Assembly: GCF_044336245.1 (NCBI RefSeq)
Contig: NZ_CP172346.1
Location: 4,216,001 to 4,280,000, forward strand
Reading direction: 5' to 3'
DNA: 64,000 nucleotides
From: Schlesneria sphaerica
Lineage (GTDB): Bacteria; Planctomycetota; Planctomycetia; Planctomycetales; Planctomycetaceae
Below the pieces are notes generated by a model. The model was not told where the DNA came from. It did no database searches and was given only the letters and a program-made list of their open reading frames with translations. The translations under genes and the position numbers were made by a program. Below, in pieces: positions 63,267 to 64,000 of this stretch (position 1 is its first letter; every line of letters starts with the position of its first letter).

Positions 63267-63877
63267 GGCCACCTCGTCTCCATTTCTGGGTTACGAAACC
63301 GGTCGGCCGCGCCTTCCTGGCACGTCAGGACGGGGAAAAATTCCTTTTTCCCGGTGACATACGGGTGACAGGGTGGGGTGCACGTCGTCACTAATCCGTA
63401 CCCGATGTTCACCGCTGTCCTCGAAGATTTTACTTCGCAGTCAACTGGGGAGCTGAACCTGTCTTGCTGTGGGAACTCAAATCGTGAACCTGTCATTCTC
63501 AAGATACGATTTTGATTGGTGGGGTAATGGTGAGGGGTTCGGTGGAATGGGCGTGCTGCGAAGAGATTGACAGCGGTTGGGGGTTGATTCGCGAGGGGTG
63601 GGTGGCTTGGGTGGCTTCGTTGAGATTTGCCGCTTCGTCTGACGCGATGGTGCTGAACCTGACGTGCACCGTTTACCGAAGAAATCTGTTATGCGATTTT
63701 GTTAAGGACTTCGCACACCGGCAGAATTTGCCGGAGCGAAAAATCAGGCGATTCGGACACGGATCGCTGGTCACTTGGTTGACGCCTCTACCGTAATAGA
63801 AAGATTCAAGGAGCAGCTCATGTCATCGCCGAAGTGGCTTGAGGGGGACCTCTGTCGGGGGATTCGCAGTGCTTTGT
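63267..63877. other. Intergenic region between the TPR-like and SpoIID-like genes
   Basis: About 610 bases. No frame has protein character. It should hold the promoter of the TPR-like gene and the 3' UTR of the SpoIID-like gene. No repeats of the palindromic family seen. Confidence 0.4.
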
Positions 63878-64000
63878 CTAGTACTTGAGAGTCGTCAGTT
63901 TTGCACCGGCGAAGTAGTGGCGGATGATCTCGGAAGAGGATCGCCCCGCTTCCGCCTGGCCCTTCGCTCCCCATTGGCAGAAGCCGACTCCATGTCCGTG
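63878..64000 (-). CDS. SpoIID/LytB-domain protein, C-terminal end (partial)
   Basis: The minus strand is open from the window edge to a TAG at 63880-63878, giving 40 residues. They contain HGHGVGFCQWGAKGQAEAG and later IIRHYFAGAKLTTLKY, the highly conserved end of the SpoIID/LytB domain (usual form W-G-H-G-V-G-x-x-Q-W-G-A). SpoIID is a lytic transglycosylase in endospore formers, but the domain is widespread in bacteria that do not sporulate. The rest of the gene lies beyond the window. Confidence 0.82.
   Translation of the reverse strand, partial: HGHGVGFCQWGAKGQAEAGRSSSEIIRHYFAGAKLTTLKY

Overview
The window reads as chromosomal DNA of a planctomycete, probably of the Planctomycetia (Schlesneria/Planctomicrobium-like). 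This is judged from gene content and not from a database search: two-domain DUF1080 glycosidase, PQQ-type beta-propeller with EF-hands, HEAT plus sialidase fusion, zinc-ribbon 'hypotheticals', DUF3299-like pairs and beta-helix proteins, together with moderately high G+C and mostly short operons. No rRNA, tRNA or CRISPR array was recognised. Starts were chosen by protein homology features and Shine-Dalgarno sites, so several genes begin inside the longest open frame.

Layout. 1-2.7 kb: 3' end of an ExbD/TolR-like gene, a gene-poor stretch with a strong hairpin, a beta-sandwich gene fragment abutting a tandem array of about 75-76 bp units built around a palindrome, and a broken IS3-type transposase. 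2.8-8.2 kb: a three-gene export operon (ABC transporter, HlyD-type adaptor, TolC-type lipoprotein) overlapping or abutting end to start. 8.4-13.8 kb: a LysR regulator divergent from dabB-dabA and a translationally coupled DUF6671 zinc-ribbon gene, that is, an energy-coupled inorganic-carbon uptake locus. The same palindromic repeat family recurs at 13.8-14.1 kb and, degenerate, at 24.26-24.35 kb; these two copies lie in convergent gaps and look like terminator-type hairpins with T tails.

14.3-26.9 kb: housekeeping and scattered genes (chorismate-lyase-like DUF98, CoA-binding protein, Tat-exported amidohydrolase, thioredoxin-TPR, CPBP protease, tyrS, two VOC/PhnB proteins, lepA, aldo/keto reductase, sodium symporter). 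27-40 kb: a metabolic neighbourhood with two sialidase/BNR proteins, a PQQ-type propeller, and an overlapping operon of HpaI-type aldolase, SDR, aspartoacylase-like deacylase, class IV aminotransferase, second SDR and HEAT-sialidase, followed by an enolase-superfamily enzyme; this looks like an uncharacterised pathway for an acylated sugar acid or amino compound. 40.4-46.6 kb: cold-shock protein, DUF1080 protein, a large zinc-ribbon protein and two DUF3299-like proteins.

46.9-61.0 kb: a one-direction (minus strand) phage-derived island containing portal, large terminase, BppU-like and baseplate/tail-like proteins, beta-helix proteins, a papain-like cysteine-peptidase candidate, small membrane proteins and a small lipoprotein. 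I see no capsid, head protease, tail tube, tape measure, integrase or att repeats, so it is a remnant, a satellite or a domesticated packaging module. 61.5-64 kb: a large TPR-like lipoprotein candidate and the C-terminal end of a SpoIID/LytB protein running off the window.
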